From NCBI GenBank assembly GCA_963662815.2, contig CAXXWA010000028.1:1-64000 (forward strand): 64,000 nt of DNA, written 5' to 3'. Within the stretch, counting starts at the first letter, position 1, and every line of letters begins with the position of its first letter. The notes beneath the pieces were generated by a model. The model ran no database searches. It had not been told where the DNA came from and worked only from the letters and a program-made list of their open reading frames with translations. The position numbers were made by a program, and so were the translations under genes. This stretch comes from JAPPHA01 sp963662815. Lineage in GTDB: Bacteria; Pseudomonadota; Alphaproteobacteria; Rhodobacterales; Rhodobacteraceae. Shown here in pieces: positions 62,598 through 64,000 of this stretch.

Positions 62598-62626
62598 TTG
62601 ACCACACTAACACCAAGTGTTATGAA
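62598..62626 (+). promoter_or_regulatory. Promoter and palindromic operator of the HigBA-type locus
   Basis: TTGACC (62598-62603), 17-base spacer, TATGAA (62621-62626). TAACAC-CAA-GTGTTA (62608-62622), a perfect six-bp-arm palindrome, fills the spacer and touches the -10, a good site for autorepression by the HTH antitoxin. Confidence 0.6.
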
Positions 62627-62646
62627 TCCGCACATGCATAGCCCAA

Positions 62647-63072
62647 TTGAAAAGTTCGAAAATTCAGGTCCTTTCAACCAAGCCCTTTGGCCGGCGAGCC
62701 CGAAAGCTGTCGATAACCGACGAGCAACTGTGCGAAGCAGCCCGAAGCATACGTCATGGCGAAGCTGATGCCGACCTTGGCGGCGGCCTGTTCAAGCAGC
62801 GAATTGCAAGAAAGGGCGAAGGCAAGTCCGGTGGTTTCCGCGTGGTTCCTTGCCTAAGGCATGATGACATAAGGATTTTCTTGGCCGCATACGCCAAAAA
62901 GAACAAGGCTAACCTCAGCCACGAGGAGGAAAAGGCCATCAAAACGCTTGCGACCAAGTATCTTTCCATGAGCAGAGAGGCTCTCGCTACCGCGCTTCGC
63001 GAAGGAGAGCTCTTCGAGATCAGTCGCCGAGCAGAGGGAGCTCAGGACAGCGCGACACAAGCAACCGACTGA
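62647..63072 (+). CDS. RelE/HigB-like toxin
   Basis: About 141-aa toxin of the RelE-superfamily branch with FGRRARKLSITDEQLCEAAR, DADLGGGLFKQRIARKGEGK and IFLAAYAKKNKANLSHEEEK, all typical of this group. Such toxins cleave mRNA on the ribosome or otherwise block growth. The start is uncertain: TTG at 62647 is the only early start in frame. Toxin precedes antitoxin, the HigBA order. The antitoxin begins 112 bp downstream. Confidence 0.78.
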   Translation: MKSSKIQVLSTKPFGRRARKLSITDEQLCEAARSIRHGEADADLGGGLFKQRIARKGEGKSGGFRVVPCLRHDDIRIFLAAYAKKNKANLSHEEEKAIKTLATKYLSMSREALATALREGELFEISRRAEGAQDSATQATD

Positions 63073-63184
63073 ATCCAATGCGAAGGGAGAAGAACTGAAC
63101 GAGCTATAGACAAAACGACTTAGTGACACTCCGAGAGCGTCACAAGCCCTAAGATTTACGCGACCTTCACCAAGAGTGACTGCC

Positions 63185-63520
63185 ATGACCGACACGAACC
63201 ACATAGACCGACAGTACAAATCCGACGTGCTGGCCGACATACACGAGGCCGCCCAGGGCCTCAGCGACCTGAACCTCATTTCCAAGCGGACGATGGCGGA
63301 GTTTGACAAGCTTTGCCTTACGCCTATCAAGGCAATGACGCCTAAGGACATCCGTGAACTCCGGCTTCGCGAACGCGCAAGCCAGACCGTCTTCGCGCTT
63401 CATCTCAACGTGACGCCCGGACTCGTGAGCCAATGGGAGCGCGGAGAAAAGCGTCCCGGAGGGCCGTCAGCGAAGCTCTTGGCGCTCGTCGAGAAGAAAG
63501 GGCTGCATGCCGTGGCCTGA
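63185..63520 (+). CDS. HTH antitoxin (HigA-like, Xre family)
   Basis: 111-aa protein with a C-terminal helix-turn-helix: KDIRELRLRERASQTVFALH followed by NVTPGLVSQWERGEKRPGG. The N-terminal half (TDTNHIDRQYKSDVLADIHE) probably wraps the toxin. ATG at 63185; a GTG three codons earlier is open. The 112-bp gap after the toxin holds an imperfect GTGACACTC ... GAGCGTCAC inverted repeat, possibly a second promoter or operator. Confidence 0.78.
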   Translation: MTDTNHIDRQYKSDVLADIHEAAQGLSDLNLISKRTMAEFDKLCLTPIKAMTPKDIRELRLRERASQTVFALHLNVTPGLVSQWERGEKRPGGPSAKLLALVEKKGLHAVA

Positions 63521-63865
63521 ATTAACCGCCCAGCCCGACCATGTGTCTTTAAGGTTCACGATCAAACCGATTAACTGAAGGTCTGGACAATTCCGGTCTG
63601 ATACGAAGAGCATTGATCATGGATCCCGTCGCCAATGCCCTTGTTTCGGGCTTCCCACGACGCGACACTGCTGCGTTTCCGGGAAGCAGTGTCTGTCAAG
63701 GCACGAATCGACGAAGTCGGTTTGCCGGGTAGGATGCCTGCAACATGGCCGGTGGTACGCGGCGTTGATCGAGTTCCGAAGAACCTCCTTGAATCGGACC
63801 TTTGCGGCGGTAACTCTGGCCGGCTGTTGCCTGGTCAGGTGCCGGTTGGCAGTAACCCGGTCCTG
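63521..63865. other. 345-bp gap, no gene recognised
   Basis: Only short frames (for example a 37-codon plus-strand frame from 63619) without similarity. No clear terminator behind the antitoxin. Confidence 0.3.
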
Positions 63866-64000
63866 ATGCGGGGTTTCTTTCGATATCCGCCGACCATTGG
63901 TCCCGTGGTAGTCGTGCTGACATTGGCGCTGCTCCTGATGTTCGTGGTCGCAGCCTGGTTGACTCTTGCGGCGTGCGGCGCCGTAGTTCCGACGCGACCC
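63866..64000 (+). CDS. Possible membrane or lipoprotein gene, runs off the window
   Basis: Forty-five open codons from an ATG to the window edge: a short basic N-terminus (MRGFFRYPP) followed by a long hydrophobic segment (VVVVLTLALLLMFVVAAWLT) and LAACGAVV. Looks like an N-terminal membrane anchor or a lipoprotein-type signal. Cannot be identified from this length, and the weak upstream ribosome site leaves the start open. Confidence 0.3.
   Translation, partial: MRGFFRYPPTIGPVVVVLTLALLLMFVVAAWLTLAACGAVVPTRP

Overview
The window is a high-GC (roughly 63-66%), gene-dense bacterial segment that most resembles an alphaproteobacterial chromosome. This is inferred from the gene families rather than from an rRNA: CobN/CobW-type aerobic cobalamin genes under a cobalamin riboswitch, NnrU, a NicO/DUF1007 pair, an ISNCY-type transposase, and Dpp-type and sugar ABC operons. 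No rRNA or tRNA gene is supported. Several genes are broken by stops, single-base indels or a repeat expansion. Together with several toxin-antitoxin loci and many mobile-element fragments, this suggests a lineage with ongoing gene decay, although single-base indels could also be assembly errors.

Layout. 0-7 kb (minus): tRNA hydroxylase TrhO, a CopA copper ATPase, a DEDDh exonuclease, and an AbiE-like pair whose antitoxin-like gene carries an N-terminal nuclease-like domain and whose nucleotidyltransferase partner is frameshifted. 7-14.5 kb (minus): one operon encoding a complete Dpp/Opp-type ABC importer (binding protein, two permeases, two ATPases) with a type II haloacid dehalogenase and a FAD-dependent amine/amino-acid oxidase between the binding protein and the permeases. 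14.6-20.3 kb: a relic island with a frameshifted ISNCY element, an integrase scrap, a second AbiE locus (toxin frameshifted), and a string of excisionase-like HTH genes with a probable DUF3991/Toprim remnant.

20.5-26.5 kb: a GntR/FCD regulator, an unknown Rossmann-fold protein divergent from a DUF1007-NicO metal transport pair, an SDR dehydrogenase, and a CDF (DmeF-like) metal exporter. 26.7-43 kb: a sugar-catabolic island. It has a UxaA-type dehydratase, two pseudogenes (TIM-barrel isomerase and PfkB kinase), an aldo/keto reductase with a lactonase-type amidohydrolase, a BtpA/SgcQ - M42 - FGGY kinase operon, a complete carbohydrate ABC importer (binding protein, two permeases, MalK-type ATPase), a RbsD/FucU mutarotase and a ribokinase. 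The logical flow is import, anomer conversion, oxidation to a lactone, hydrolysis and dehydration, with a parallel phosphorylation branch. The substrate cannot be read from sequence.

43.9-45.4 kb: a VapBC locus and an nnrU pseudogene. 46.2-52.6 kb (minus): riboswitch - cobW - GNAT - cobN - cobO, for cobalamin synthesis and cobalt insertion. 52.8-56.2 kb: SMC, the only large housekeeping gene. 56.3-57.4 kb: a DUF433/DUF5615 toxin-antitoxin pair. 57.7-62.6 kb: a mobile-element graveyard with an intact IS1634-type element beside a truncated tyrosine integrase, a truncated serine recombinase, the 3' end of a group II intron (maturase tail plus domain V) and a decayed IS4-type transposase. 62.6-63.5 kb: a HigBA-type pair. 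A membrane-protein start runs off the right edge.
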